From: Porticoccaceae bacterium LTM1
Lineage (GTDB): Bacteria > Pseudomonadota > Gammaproteobacteria > Pseudomonadales > Porticoccaceae
Reading direction: 5' to 3'
Assembly (NCBI GenBank): GCA_030252795.1
Contig: CP127080.1
Span: 632,501-696,500, forward strand
Length of the DNA stretch: 64,000 bases
This document shows positions 37,235 through 46,399 of this stretch, piece by piece (position 1 is the stretch's first letter; each line of letters begins with the position of its first letter). Under the pieces are notes generated by a model. It worked only from the letters and a program-made list of their open reading frames with translations, was not told the DNA's origin and did not search any database. Both the position numbers and the translations under genes were made by a program.

Positions 37235-37867
37235 TTACGCATTTACTTCTGGGGGCAGTGAGGCAATAAGTGCATCACTGCAGGTTTCCCGAAAAGACTT
37301 TCTGGCTCTGGCCAATAACGATTGCACTGCTTCGTCTCCTATATTTAATTGCTCGGCAATCTCCTTGCTGCTGTATCCCTGAATATATTTCAGTTCCAAA
37401 GCCAGTCCGTAGTGCTCCGGCAGCTGATCCAGCGCAAGTTGTATTAAACTGATCAGGTTATGTCGCTGGTTGGCCAATTCTGGTTGGTTATCCGTCGTCG
37501 CTTCAATTGACTCCACAACCGCCTGTAATATGTCGTCACTCATATAAGGGATCGACAGTTTTTGTTTCTGGTCGCGGCTGAGCTGGCGGGAAATTTCATG
37601 CCGACAAATCCTGGTTAGCCACGTCAGAAGGGTTGCCTCGCCCCGATAACTACCTATATGCCTTGCCGCTTCCACCAGTGCGCTTTGCACCACCTCTTCA
37701 ACATCCTGTTCACAACCCAGTCGACACCAGGCGTAGCGATACAATCTTGGAAAATATTCGTCACTGAACGTTTTAAAAGCGCGCTGATTACCAGCCAACA
37801 GCTGACGGGCCAGCTTTTTGTCTCTGGCCAACTGTAGGGAAGCGGTTGAATCATTGCGCTTGAACAT
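37235..37867 (-). CDS. ECF sigma factor, FecI-type
   Basis: A 210-residue RNA polymerase sigma factor with region 2 (AFKTFSDEYFPRLYRYAWCRLGCEQDVEEVVQSALVEAARHIGSYRGEATLLTWLTRICRH) and region 4 (LPEHYGLALELKYIQGYSSKEIAEQLNIGDEAVQSLLARARKSF). It is followed by fecR at 11 bases. It likely controls the convergent TonB receptor, the divergent secreted protein or itself. Confidence 0.9.
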   Translation of the reverse strand: MFKRNDSTASLQLARDKKLARQLLAGNQRAFKTFSDEYFPRLYRYAWCRLGCEQDVEEVVQSALVEAARHIGSYRGEATLLTWLTRICRHEISRQLSRDQKQKLSIPYMSDDILQAVVESIEATTDNQPELANQRHNLISLIQLALDQLPEHYGLALELKYIQGYSSKEIAEQLNIGDEAVQSLLARARKSFRETCSDALIASLPPEVNA

Positions 37868-37916
37868 GGTCGTTAGCGGATTGCATCGCTCTTAATTAGT
37901 TGGAGTCGGGGTTTGG

Positions 37917-38022
37917 AAAAAATCTGTCGGTCAGCTTAGCTCGAAGATTTTTATGCCAAACAGTTAGAGGGCGGAACTTTCAAAAATCTGTCGCTAATAA
38001 ACCAAAAAAATCGACAGATTTT
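37917..38022. repeat. Repeated AAAATCTGTCG motif in the fecI/secreted-protein promoter region
   Basis: AAAAATCTGTCG occurs at 37918-37929 and 37982-37993 as direct repeats, spaced 64 bases apart, and its reverse complement CGACAGATTTT at 38012-38022. The three copies lie in the 212-base space between the divergent sigma-factor gene and the secreted-protein gene. They may bind a regulator or form a promoter element. The second copy and the inverted third copy could also form a hairpin. Confidence 0.6.
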
Positions 38023-38079
38023 CAGGCAGTTTCTTCTCTAACTGTGTACCAGCATAGGTCATTATCAGGAGGATCCGAT

Positions 38080-38892
38080 ATGTTTGTTTCAAAAATTCCA
38101 CTACCGAAATTAATACTATCCGCCGCTGTTTTGGCTTGTGTCACATCCCTTGCCGGGTGGGCGGAAGAGGGTGAATTTGAAGAAGCAGAAATTTTCTTTG
38201 AATTGAACCACACTGATGGGGATCTGGGGGTTCACGGATTGATTGACGGGGATGCCTGGTATCGCATGTCAATTTACGCTGAGGATGGTCAGGAGATATT
38301 TAACGGTAAAGTAAAAAGAGGCTTGCGAATGCAGGGCCTGACCGAGATATTTTTTGAAAGTGATGAGCCCGCTTTTGATGATCTCGACCCCCTGGATTTT
38401 TTTGCCCGATTCCCCGCCGGTGAGTACCGGATAGAAGGCCGTACATTAGATGGTGAGGTACTGATCAGTGAAACGGAGCTGACCCACGTGATGCCAGCAC
38501 CGCCAGCTCCAAGCGTCAATGGCGAAGCGATGGCAATGCAGTGTGACGAAGAAGAGCCTGGCTATGACATTACTGAAGTGAGTGGTCCCGTGACCATTGC
38601 CTGGCCGCAAGTCACGCTTTCCCATCCGGACGCGTTGGGTGCAGGAGCTGGTACTCAGCCACCGGTTCCGGTGACCATTGTTAATTACGAAGTGGTGGTT
38701 GAGGTGGAAGTTGAGGTGAATGGCGAAGAGTTTACTTCCGTATTCAGCGTTATTCTGCCCCCAGAAGTCACCTCTCTGACCTTGCCGGAAGAGTTTCTGG
38801 CACAGGGAGATGAATTCAAATATGAGGTACTGGCTCGAGAAGAGAGCTACAACCAGACCGCCGTTGAGAGCTGTTTCGCCCTCGACGAGTAA
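38080..38892 (+). CDS. Acidic secreted protein of unknown function
   Basis: A 270-residue protein with a clear signal peptide (KLILSAAVLACVTSLAGWA, cleavage about residue 28) and a very acidic mature part. A first domain (about 30-150) ends in a Pro-rich linker (MPAPPAPSV). A second (about 155-270) has Val/Glu-rich strands (VVVEVEVEVNGEEFTSVFSVILPP) like a fibronectin-III or Ig-like fold, with two cysteines that could pair. ATG 38080 follows CAGGAGG; the upstream frame is rejected. Divergent from the FecI gene, suggesting shared control. I do not recognise the family. Confidence 0.75.
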   Translation: MFVSKIPLPKLILSAAVLACVTSLAGWAEEGEFEEAEIFFELNHTDGDLGVHGLIDGDAWYRMSIYAEDGQEIFNGKVKRGLRMQGLTEIFFESDEPAFDDLDPLDFFARFPAGEYRIEGRTLDGEVLISETELTHVMPAPPAPSVNGEAMAMQCDEEEPGYDITEVSGPVTIAWPQVTLSHPDALGAGAGTQPPVPVTIVNYEVVVEVEVEVNGEEFTSVFSVILPPEVTSLTLPEEFLAQGDEFKYEVLAREESYNQTAVESCFALDE

Positions 38893-38965
38893 CAACCTTC
38901 ATCATGGAAGAGTGACGTTAGGGACTGAACTTCAGTCCATTACATAGTAAAGTAACGCCTTTCGA

Positions 38966-38990
38966 CAGCGCCGCCTTTGAGGTGGCGCTG
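38966..38990 (+). terminator. Hairpin upstream of asnS
   Basis: CAGCGCCGCC and GGTGGCGCTG arms with a short loop and a few T residues, between the secreted-protein gene and asnS. It may end the former transcript. Confidence 0.55.
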
Positions 38991-39024
38991 TTTACGCTAT
39001 GTATCACGAGAAGGTTTACCACCC

Positions 39025-40416
39025 ATGAGTTCACCAAGCATTGCCGATCTGTTTAAGGGCACTGTGGCCCTTGGCTCCGACGTTACGGTTAAAGGCTGGG
39101 TTCGTACCCGCCGCACATCCAAAGCCGGTATCTCTTTTGTTGCCGTTCACGATGGCTCCTGTTTTGACCCCATACAGCTGGTGGTTCCGGAAGATCTGTC
39201 GAATTACGAAGAGGTGACCAAGCTGGGCGCGGGCTGCTCGGTGATTGCCAAGGGCAAGTTGGTGGAGTCCGAAGGTCAGGGACAGTCTGTAGAGATTCAG
39301 GCCAGTGAAGTTGAGGTTTTGGGTTGGGTGGAAGATCCGGAGCACTATCCGATCGCCAAGAAGCGCCACACATTTGAATACTTGCGTACCCAGGCGCACC
39401 TGAGACCACGCACCAATGCCTTTGGTGCTATCACTCGCCTGCGCAACACAGTTGCCAACAGTATTCACAACTACTTCTACAGAAACGGTTTTAACTGGGT
39501 AAACACCCCGATTATCACTGCCAGTGACTGTGAAGGTGCCGGTGAGCTGTTTCGCGTATCGACCCTGGATATGGCCAACCTGCCCCGTAACGACAAGGGC
39601 GCTGTAGATTTCAGCGAAGATTTCTTTGGCGGCGAAAGCTTCCTGACGGTATCCGGTCAGCTCAACGTTGAGGCCTACTGCCTGGCGATGAGCAAGGTGT
39701 ACACCTTTGGCCCGACTTTCCGAGCCGAGAATTCCAATACGTCTCGCCACCTGGCGGAGTTCTGGATGGTTGAGCCCGAGATTGCCTTTGCTGACCTGGA
39801 AGATGATGCGGCCCTGGCGGAAGACTTCCTGCGCAGCGTATTCCGCGATGTTCTGGAGCAGCGCGAGGATGATATGGCGTTCTTTGCCCAGCGCGTCGAC
39901 AGCGAGGCGATTAACCGCTTGCAGAATGTTATCGACAGCAAATTCGTACACATGGATTACGGCGACGCCATCGAGATCCTGAAAAAATCCGGCAAGAAGT
40001 TTGAGTTCCCGGTGGAGTGGGGACTGGACATGGCGTCCGAGCACGAGCGCTTCCTGTGTGAAGAGTACGTGAACGGCCCGGTGATCGTGAAAAACTACCC
40101 GAAAGACATCAAGGCATTCTACATGCGTCTCAACGACGACCAGAAAACCGTGGCAGCCATGGATGTACTGGTACCGGGCGTTGGCGAACTGATCGGCGGC
40201 AGTCAGCGCGAAGAGCGCCTCGACGTGCTGGACAGCCGTATGGATCCGGAAATGCGTGAACACCTGTGGTGGTACCGCGATCTGCGCCGCTATGGCACAG
40301 TGCCGCACGCAGGATTCGGACTTGGTTTTGAACGCCTGCTCAACTACATCAGCGGTATGGAAAACATACGCGACGCGATTCCGTTCCCACGGACACCTCA
40401 GTCTGCGCCGTTCTGA
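39025..40416 (+). CDS. asnS: Asparaginyl-tRNA synthetase
   Basis: A 463-residue class II aminoacyl-tRNA synthetase, near E. coli AsnS length. It has the OB-fold anticodon domain ([26 protein letters not shown], about 16-41), the motif 2 region [21 protein letters not shown] and motif 3 [15 protein letters not shown] near the C-terminus. It charges tRNA-Asn directly. ATG 39025 is used because it gives the family N-terminus; the frame upstream reads through the hairpin. Confidence 0.97.
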   Translation: MSSPSIADLFKGTVALGSDVTVKGWVRTRRTSKAGISFVAVHDGSCFDPIQLVVPEDLSNYEEVTKLGAGCSVIAKGKLVESEGQGQSVEIQASEVEVLGWVEDPEHYPIAKKRHTFEYLRTQAHLRPRTNAFGAITRLRNTVANSIHNYFYRNGFNWVNTPIITASDCEGAGELFRVSTLDMANLPRNDKGAVDFSEDFFGGESFLTVSGQLNVEAYCLAMSKVYTFGPTFRAENSNTSRHLAEFWMVEPEIAFADLEDDAALAEDFLRSVFRDVLEQREDDMAFFAQRVDSEAINRLQNVIDSKFVHMDYGDAIEILKKSGKKFEFPVEWGLDMASEHERFLCEEYVNGPVIVKNYPKDIKAFYMRLNDDQKTVAAMDVLVPGVGELIGGSQREERLDVLDSRMDPEMREHLWWYRDLRRYGTVPHAGFGLGFERLLNYISGMENIRDAIPFPRTPQSAPF

Positions 40417-40435
40417 TTTAAGTTTGGCAACCCTG

Positions 40436-40469
40436 ACGCCGGAGTTAATTACTCCGGCGTTTTGGTTTT
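40436..40469 (+). terminator. asnS terminator
   Basis: ACGCCGGAGT and ACTCCGGCGT arms with loop TAAT, then TTTTGGTTTT, about 20 bases after the asnS stop. Confidence 0.9.
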
Positions 40470-40523
40470 AAATGGACGAAATAATCGTCATTGTCATCCG
40501 CGGTGTAGTGCAACTCTTAATGC

Positions 40524-40596
40524 TGTCATCCTGAGTGCAGCGAAGGATCTCGGGGTTTGCGACTGCAAGAGATCCTTCACTGCGCTCAGGATGACA
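40524..40596. repeat. Palindromic dispersed repeat (CATCCTGAG family), full pair
   Basis: Two 27-base arms, 40524-40550 and 40570-40596, are inverted copies with only one or two mismatches (core ATCCTGAGTGCAGCGAAG), separated by 19 bases. This is the clearest member of a family also found at 13162, 43859, 43918, 47624 and, truncated, at 2938. Confidence 0.9.
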
Positions 40597-40635
40597 TGCC
40601 TATAAAATTAAAAGTCATCTAAAAGAGGGTGATAG

Positions 40636-42258
40636 GTGAGCGACTGGAAAGCCAAATACTACGCCAGCCTTTCAGAGCTGGATAAAAAAGAGCGCGAGTG
40701 GGAGCAGGGTGAAACAATACTCAGAAACCTGATCTCGGTACTGGTGCGCGCTTCCGATCGTCGCTCACCGGCACTTAATGAAAAGCTCCAGCCGCTGAAA
40801 GTGGCAATTACTGGTGGTATTCACGCGACTCGCCTGAAAACCGCAGCCAATGAGCTGGACTCTGCAGTAAAAGAATTTGAACACACTCGCAATGCTGCTG
40901 ATGCAGTGCACAGTCAGCATCTGGTTAACCTGATTTCCTTGATTAAGCCGGCGGGCGTGTTGGAAAAGCCGCTGGCCAACCTTTCCCGGCAGGTCAGTAA
41001 ATCCCGCTCGCCCGTGGATCTGGTCCAATTTACCGAGCAGCTTGCCGAGCTGTTGGTTAGTGGATTAACCGAATCAAGTAACAGCGCAGCACCAGAAGTG
41101 AAGTCGGGCCTGTTGCGTGGTTTTTTTACTTCCAAGAAAGAGCCCGGCAAAAAAGAACCTGACCAGAGTCGAGAGGGCTCCCAGCAGACGGAGCAGGTTA
41201 TTAATGGTGGCGATATTGCCGCAGTAGGAACCGTGCTGAGTAAAATGCTGGAACGATTTGAACTCAGCGGCCAGCGTCAGCAGGAAGCGCAATTGATTCG
41301 CCGCTCCCTGCAATCGGATCTGAGCCAGCAGACAGTACTTAAAGGGCTTGAAGGAGCGCTGGAGATCGTCAGCGGCATGCTCGCAGATGTGCGCGCCGAA
41401 AAACGCGATATTGAACAGTTTCTCGCCCAGGTCAGCGACCGCCTCGGTGAAATGAATACCGATTTGAAGGAGACAGCGCGATTGCGAGAAGTCTCCCGGC
41501 AGCATGGTGAGGCAATGACGGCCTCCATGGACAGCCAGGTTTCCGATATTGAAAGCGGCCTCAATACCATTCAGGATCTCGCGGAAATGAAGTCGCAGTT
41601 GCAGGCGCGAGTGATCAAGTTGCGCAATAATATGGATGACTTTCTGTCCCGTGAACGCGAGCGCAATCGTTCGTCCATGGCGTTGGTCGAACAGCTCACC
41701 ACCAAGCTAAAACGTGTCGAACAGGAAGCGGACGCTCTTCGCAAACAACTGGAACAGAAACACCGTCTGGCAATGTGCGACGCGCTGACAGGTATTCCCA
41801 ACCGGCTTGCTTTTCAGGAGCGGGTTAAACTGGAAATTGTCCGTTTTAATCGCAGCGGCCAACTGTTTGCCATGCTGCTGTGGGATATCGATCACTTCAA
41901 AAATATTAACGACCGCTATGGCCACCCTGCGGGTGACAAAGTCTTAAAAACCGTAGCATCGACCCTGAGTGGCAGTTTGAGGGAAGGGGATTTTCTCGCC
42001 CGTCTCGGCGGTGAAGAATTTGTCATGCTGCTGCCAGATACCACCATGGCTGGCGCAGTTACGCTGGCGGAGTATATGCGCGGTGAAGTGGAACGCTGTG
42101 ATTTTTACAGCGAGGGGCAACCTGTGACAGTGACAATCTCTTGCGGCTATGGCGTAATTCGCGCCAAAGAGTCACCTGAGCAACTGCTGGAGCGGGTTGA
42201 CCAGGCGCTTTACCAGGCCAAACAGGGCGGCCGTAATCGCTGCCAGCCTGTGCAATAA
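40636..42258 (+). CDS. Diguanylate cyclase (GGDEF domain)
   Basis: A 540-residue cytoplasmic protein with a long N-terminal helical, coiled-coil-rich region (about 1-370) with no recognised sensor domain. A C-terminal GGDEF domain has the active site GGEEF at residues 458-462 and an RxxD inhibitory site (REGD) five residues before it, so it is expected to make c-di-GMP with product inhibition. GTG at 40636, preceded by AGAGGG, gives the start. The gene is followed by the methyltransferase at 15 bases. Confidence 0.92.
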   Translation: MSDWKAKYYASLSELDKKEREWEQGETILRNLISVLVRASDRRSPALNEKLQPLKVAITGGIHATRLKTAANELDSAVKEFEHTRNAADAVHSQHLVNLISLIKPAGVLEKPLANLSRQVSKSRSPVDLVQFTEQLAELLVSGLTESSNSAAPEVKSGLLRGFFTSKKEPGKKEPDQSREGSQQTEQVINGGDIAAVGTVLSKMLERFELSGQRQQEAQLIRRSLQSDLSQQTVLKGLEGALEIVSGMLADVRAEKRDIEQFLAQVSDRLGEMNTDLKETARLREVSRQHGEAMTASMDSQVSDIESGLNTIQDLAEMKSQLQARVIKLRNNMDDFLSRERERNRSSMALVEQLTTKLKRVEQEADALRKQLEQKHRLAMCDALTGIPNRLAFQERVKLEIVRFNRSGQLFAMLLWDIDHFKNINDRYGHPAGDKVLKTVASTLSGSLREGDFLARLGGEEFVMLLPDTTMAGAVTLAEYMRGEVERCDFYSEGQPVTVTISCGYGVIRAKESPEQLLERVDQALYQAKQGGRNRCQPVQ

Positions 42259-42273
42259 AATCAAACTATTTAA

Positions 42274-43191
42274 TTGAGTGTTAAACCGTTGTTACATGAA
42301 TTATCAGAGTTATTAAATCCAGCCCGCTACGGTGACGACAGTCGTCGCATTGTTCACGGCCGTGGACATACACTGCCAGGCTACGAGTGGCTGACTATCG
42401 ATTGGCACCCGCCAGTGCTGGTGGCAACGCTCTACAAAAATCCCGGTGAGCAGGCGCTTAACGATTTACTGGAATTATTAAAGACGAATCATCAACAAAC
42501 CAATATTCCGACTTTTATTCAGTATCGATTTTCCGGTGAATTAGTGGATCAGTGGTTGGGAGAAGCCCCGGAACAGGTGTTTGCCTCTCGCAACGAATTG
42601 AAGTTTGAACTCAACCTTGGCGAACGCCAGAACCTTGGTTACTTCATTGATATGGAGCCTGGCCGACAGTGGTTGGAAACAATTTGTCGGGAGCAGCCAG
42701 GCAGTCGCGGACTGAACCTGTTTGCCTACACCTGCGCGCTCTCCTGTGTGGCACTCTCCAGTGGTGCCAGCGAAGTAGTGAATGTGGATATGAGTCGCGG
42801 CGCCCTCACTATTGGTCAGCGCAATCATCAATGGAATAACTTAAAGGGCGGCCGTTTTTTGAAAATGGACGTGTTGAAAAGCTGGAAAAAACTAGCAAGC
42901 AATGGCCCTTATGACTGGGTGATCCTGGATCCCCCGAGCTATCAGAAAGGCAGTTTTGTGGCGCAAAAAGATTATCAAAAGCTGCTGCGCCATTTGCCCA
43001 AAGTGCTATCGCCCGGTACTCAAATTCTTGCAGCGCTGAACGCACCGGAATTACCTGAATCCTTTTTGAATGATTTGATTGCCGAGCAATTGCCGACTGC
43101 TAAATTTATTGAGCGCCTGCCTATGCACGAGGATTTTCCAGAGGCGGATCGGGACCGTGGTTTAAAGCTGCTGGTATATCGTTATGAATAA
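42274..43191 (+). CDS. RlmI-like SAM-dependent methyltransferase
   Basis: A 305-residue class I methyltransferase related to rRNA large-subunit methyltransferases of COG1092. Motifs: NLFAYTCALSCVALSSGASEVVNVDMS (SAM binding, about 148-174) and DPPSYQKGSF (catalytic motif IV, about 222-231). It lacks a PUA domain. No ATG was found near the start; the TTG at 42274 or 42289 is used. It overlaps rluA by eight bases. Confidence 0.82.
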   Translation: MSVKPLLHELSELLNPARYGDDSRRIVHGRGHTLPGYEWLTIDWHPPVLVATLYKNPGEQALNDLLELLKTNHQQTNIPTFIQYRFSGELVDQWLGEAPEQVFASRNELKFELNLGERQNLGYFIDMEPGRQWLETICREQPGSRGLNLFAYTCALSCVALSSGASEVVNVDMSRGALTIGQRNHQWNNLKGGRFLKMDVLKSWKKLASNGPYDWVILDPPSYQKGSFVAQKDYQKLLRHLPKVLSPGTQILAALNAPELPESFLNDLIAEQLPTAKFIERLPMHEDFPEADRDRGLKLLVYRYE

Positions 43192-43846
43192 ACACGTCTA
43201 CCAGCCGCCTGAACATCGCGGTTTGGATATTCTTTATTGCGATGAACACTTGCTGGTTCTGAATAAACCGTCGGGATTACTGAGTGTGCCCGGTCGCAGA
43301 GCGGAGAACTTCGACAGCCTGGCAACAAGGGTCCAAGCGGAATATCCCGATGCCCTGATTGTTCATCGCCTGGATATGAGTACTTCCGGAGTAATGGTGA
43401 TGGCATTGGGCAAAGAGGTACACCGCCAGCTCAGTCGACAGTTTCAGGAGCGACATACTCACAAGGTTTACTACGCCTGGGTATGGGGGGAAGTAGCTGG
43501 TGAGAGTGGCGAGGTGGATTTACCCTTGATTTGCGACTGGCCTAATCGGCCTCTGCAAAAAGTGGATCACGAAGTGGGTAAACCGTCGTTGACCCGCTGG
43601 CAAAAAGTGCGGGTAGAAAATGGTAATAGCCTGTTAAAGCTGATGCCCCACACCGGCCGTTCCCACCAACTGCGGGTGCATATGCAGGCGATAGGTCATC
43701 CGATTCTGGGTGATGAATTTTACGCGCAAGGGGAAGCGCTGGCGGCTGCAGATCAGTTGCAATTGCATGCAGCGGAGTTGGGGCTGGAGCATCCGGTCAG
43801 TGGTGAGGCGATGCTGTTTAAGGCGTCAGCGCCGTTTTCATTATAG
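43184..43846 (+). CDS. rluA: Ribosomal large/tRNA pseudouridine synthase RluA
   Basis: A 220-residue pseudouridine synthase, one residue from E. coli RluA length, for 23S U746 and tRNA U32. The catalytic Asp is in VHRLDMSTSGVMVMAL (about 64). GRSHQLRVHMQAIGHPILGD is the conserved C-terminal motif. It overlaps the upstream methyltransferase by eight bases. Confidence 0.93.
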   Translation: MNKHVYQPPEHRGLDILYCDEHLLVLNKPSGLLSVPGRRAENFDSLATRVQAEYPDALIVHRLDMSTSGVMVMALGKEVHRQLSRQFQERHTHKVYYAWVWGEVAGESGEVDLPLICDWPNRPLQKVDHEVGKPSLTRWQKVRVENGNSLLKLMPHTGRSHQLRVHMQAIGHPILGDEFYAQGEALAAADQLQLHAAELGLEHPVSGEAMLFKASAPFSL

Positions 43847-43858
43847 ATTTTATTACAG

Positions 43859-43944
43859 AGATCCTTCGCTGCGCTCAGGAAGACAAGAATTGCGCTCAGG
43901 AAGACAACTTTTACTCATGTCATCCTGAGCGCAGCGAAGGATCT
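43859..43944. repeat. Dispersed repeat cluster (CATCCTGAG family)
   Basis: One arm at 43859-43885 (AGATCCTTCGCTGCGCTCAGG then AAGACA), a second partial direct copy of its end at 43891-43906 (TGCGCTCAGGAAGACA), and the inverted partner at 43918-43944. The extra partial copy suggests slippage or duplication inside the element. It lies between the convergent rluA and deacylase genes. Confidence 0.88.
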
Positions 43945-43965
43945 CGTATTTGGATAAGAAATAGA

Positions 43966-45015
43966 TCAGCGCGACAACAACTCATCACCGGGTGGATTAA
44001 TCTCCGGGTGAAAACGCTCCTGTAAATCTTCAACCTGTGTAGCCACCACATCCAGTTTCTGGCGATAGTAGGCAACATGAAACAGCGCATCGCCTTCATG
44101 GATCAGTGGCATATTGGTGCGGCCGATGACGATGCCTGCTTCCGGCGTAATCACCTCGGACTCACTCATTCCCAGTGGGTCGGCAATAATCCCCAACACA
44201 GTGTTAGCTTCCACCTTGCCGCCCAGAGGTACCAGAGAGCGTAAAATTCCACTTTTGGGAGCACGCACCCAGGAGGTGCTGGTAGATACAACAGGCGCTT
44301 TACTGGCGGCTTTTTTCTTCAGTTTCGGCAACATGCCAATTTCGCGCATTACATTCTGAATCCCTCGAACGCCGGCGCGAATCGCTACTTCGTCAAAGCG
44401 CAGAGCCTCACCGGACTCGTAGACCACCACGGGTATACCGTGTTCGCCAGCTGCTTCCCGGAGTGAGCCGTCGCGGTTTTTTGAGTCGATAATTGCCGGT
44501 ACTCCAAAGGCCAAAGCTAACTGTTTGGCTGATTCAATGCTCAGGTCGGCACGCATTTGCGGCAGGTTGTCGCGGTGGCGCGCACCGGTGTGCAGGTCAA
44601 TTCCGTGAGTGCACTTTGTCACTACTTCGTTGAAAAAAGTGTTGGCTATACGTGCGGTCAGCGACCCCTTCTGGCTGCCGGGAAAGCTGCGATTGAGGTC
44701 GCGGCCATCCGGCAGGTAGCGGGTGTGGGTGATAAAGCCGTGTACATTCACAATGGGAATGGCGATCAGCGTACCCCGAATGCGGTTAATCTGCTTTTGT
44801 CGTAACAACCGACGGATAATTTCCACACCGTTGATTTCGTCACCGTGGATAGTAGCGCTGATAAACAGGCAGGGGCCCGCCGTTTTACCGTGAATCACAT
44901 GGGCGGTCATTTCCAGGTCGTTATGGGTAACCATTGCTGCCAGGGGGATTTGAATGGTCTTCTGTTCCCCCGGCTTGATGGTGACACCTGCAAATTCCAC
45001 AGGCTTGTTTTTCAT
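43966..45015 (-). CDS. Succinylglutamate desuccinylase/aspartoacylase family hydrolase
   Basis: A 349-residue M14-like zinc hydrolase. Zinc ligands are seen in ATIHGDEINGVEIIRRL (His and Glu) and GIDLHTGA (His), with NRSFPGS typical of the family. A C-terminal biotinyl-lipoyl-like domain (about 255-330, VRAPKSGILRSLVPLGGKVEANTVLG) is present. It follows rimK by six bases, so it may remove or trim a group on a product of the RimK ligase. Substrate unknown. Confidence 0.88.
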   Translation of the reverse strand: MKNKPVEFAGVTIKPGEQKTIQIPLAAMVTHNDLEMTAHVIHGKTAGPCLFISATIHGDEINGVEIIRRLLRQKQINRIRGTLIAIPIVNVHGFITHTRYLPDGRDLNRSFPGSQKGSLTARIANTFFNEVVTKCTHGIDLHTGARHRDNLPQMRADLSIESAKQLALAFGVPAIIDSKNRDGSLREAAGEHGIPVVVYESGEALRFDEVAIRAGVRGIQNVMREIGMLPKLKKKAASKAPVVSTSTSWVRAPKSGILRSLVPLGGKVEANTVLGIIADPLGMSESEVITPEAGIVIGRTNMPLIHEGDALFHVAYYRQKLDVVATQVEDLQERFHPEINPPGDELLSR

Positions 45016-45021
45016 GGAGAA

Positions 45022-45927
45022 TCAGCCTTTGCCTTTGGTGCGGGTGCTATTTGGCTTGGCGTTCTGCTCAACGTACTCGATGATGGCAGAGGCGATATCC
45101 TTGCCCGTGGCGGCTTCAATGCCTTCCAGTCCAGGTGAGGAGTTCACCTCCATCACCAGTGGCCCGCGGCTGGAGCGCAGAATATCTACGCCGGACACTC
45201 GCAGGCCAAGAGTCTGTGAAGCTGCAATAGCTGTTTTGCGCTCGGAGGGTGTCAGTTTGGTAAGTTGCGCCGAACCTCCGCGGTGCAGGTTGGAGCGGAA
45301 CTCTCCTGCTTTGGCGGTACGTTCCATAGCGGCCATCACTTTATTGCCAACTACCAGACAGCGCACATCGCTGCCACCGGCTTCTTTAATGAACTCCTGC
45401 ACCAGAAAGTTGGCGCCGATTTCACGGAAGGCGTCAATCACGCTTTCGGCGGCCTTTGCAGTTTCTGCCAACACTACACCGCGACCTTGAGTTCCTTGCA
45501 GTAGTTTCACCACCAGTGGTGAGCCGCCTACCAATTTGATCAGGTCTTTGGTGTGATCCAGGTGGTGTGCAAAGCCAGTTACTGGCATACCGATATCTTT
45601 GCGGGATAGCAACTGTAAAGCACGTAGTTTGTCGCGGGAACGGCCCAGCGATACTGATTCGGTCAGGCAGTAGACGCCCATCATCTCGAATTGGCGAATA
45701 ACAGCGGTGCCATAGTTGGTAATCGAGGCACCTATGCGTGGAATTACGGCATCAAAGCCGGTCAGCTTTTCGCCTTTGTACCACACCGCCGGCTTGGTGG
45801 AGGTGATGTCCATGTAGCATTTCAGGGTGTCGATCACGTGCATTTCGTGGCCACGTTTTTCACCGGCTTCAATCAGGCGGCGGGTGGAGTACAGTTTTTT
45901 ATTCCTGGATAAAATCGCGATTTTCAT
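45022..45927 (-). CDS. rimK: RimK-type alpha-L-glutamate ligase (ATP-grasp)
   Basis: A 301-residue ATP-grasp ligase, about E. coli RimK length, which adds glutamates to the C-terminus of ribosomal protein S6 and makes poly-glutamate. Motifs: [56 protein letters not shown] (ATP-lid) and [22 protein letters not shown] at the C-terminus with the metal-binding Glu and Asn. Start 45927 by family; overlaps rimB by 29 bases. Confidence 0.94.
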   Translation of the reverse strand: MKIAILSRNKKLYSTRRLIEAGEKRGHEMHVIDTLKCYMDITSTKPAVWYKGEKLTGFDAVIPRIGASITNYGTAVIRQFEMMGVYCLTESVSLGRSRDKLRALQLLSRKDIGMPVTGFAHHLDHTKDLIKLVGGSPLVVKLLQGTQGRGVVLAETAKAAESVIDAFREIGANFLVQEFIKEAGGSDVRCLVVGNKVMAAMERTAKAGEFRSNLHRGGSAQLTKLTPSERKTAIAASQTLGLRVSGVDILRSSRGPLVMEVNSSPGLEGIEAATGKDIASAIIEYVEQNAKPNSTRTKGKG

Positions 45928-46390
45928 CTCTATCCTCCTGGTCGTCGCAGTCATCCCCGGGCTCGCGCCCTTGCAAAAAAGAGTGAGCCGGATCAATCCA
46001 GAAATTGTGGTTCAATAAATTGCGACCCAGCAGCATTCTGAACTGCATAGTGTCGCGGTTAGTCAGGGTAATTTCCATGTCGTAACTTTTGCCGCCCAAA
46101 AAAACGACGGTAGCTATGACATAACGCTTTTCAGTGTGGCCTCCGGAGTCGGTGACATTCCTGGTGTCCGACAGGCGCGCATGACACTCCTGGGTGGTTT
46201 CCAGGTCACCCTGGTGGGGGTGGATTCCAAAACGCACCCAGTTTTCACCGTCCTTTTCATAAGGCTCTACGAAATAGGCGTGCAGGGCACAGGTTTTGGC
46301 ACCAGTATCGACTTTGGCTTTGATATGGCTCAGGTTTAGCTCGGGGAGCGCTACCCATTCTTGCCAACCAACTAATGGCTTGTTGTCCAT
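45899..46390 (-). CDS. RimB-like retropepsin-type protease (PF05618 family)
   Basis: A 163-residue protein of the family often named ATP-dependent zinc protease, but whose fold and the motif Asp28-Thr-Gly-Ala in [16 protein letters not shown] are those of retropepsin-like aspartic proteases. The second conserved element RMLLGRNLL corresponds to the flap/psi-loop region. In Pseudomonas, RimB acts with RimK on S6. The gene ends 29 bases inside the rimK start and begins nine bases after the MscS gene. Confidence 0.88.
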   Translation of the reverse strand: MDNKPLVGWQEWVALPELNLSHIKAKVDTGAKTCALHAYFVEPYEKDGENWVRFGIHPHQGDLETTQECHARLSDTRNVTDSGGHTEKRYVIATVVFLGGKSYDMEITLTNRDTMQFRMLLGRNLLNHNFWIDPAHSFLQGREPGDDCDDQEDRDENRDFIQE

Positions 46391-46399
46391 AAGTATTCC

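Noticed and set aside
39031-40308. A 425-residue frame on the minus strand
   Set aside because: It is fully antisense to asnS, shows no domain and has no ribosome-binding site; it is a shadow of the codon bias of asnS.
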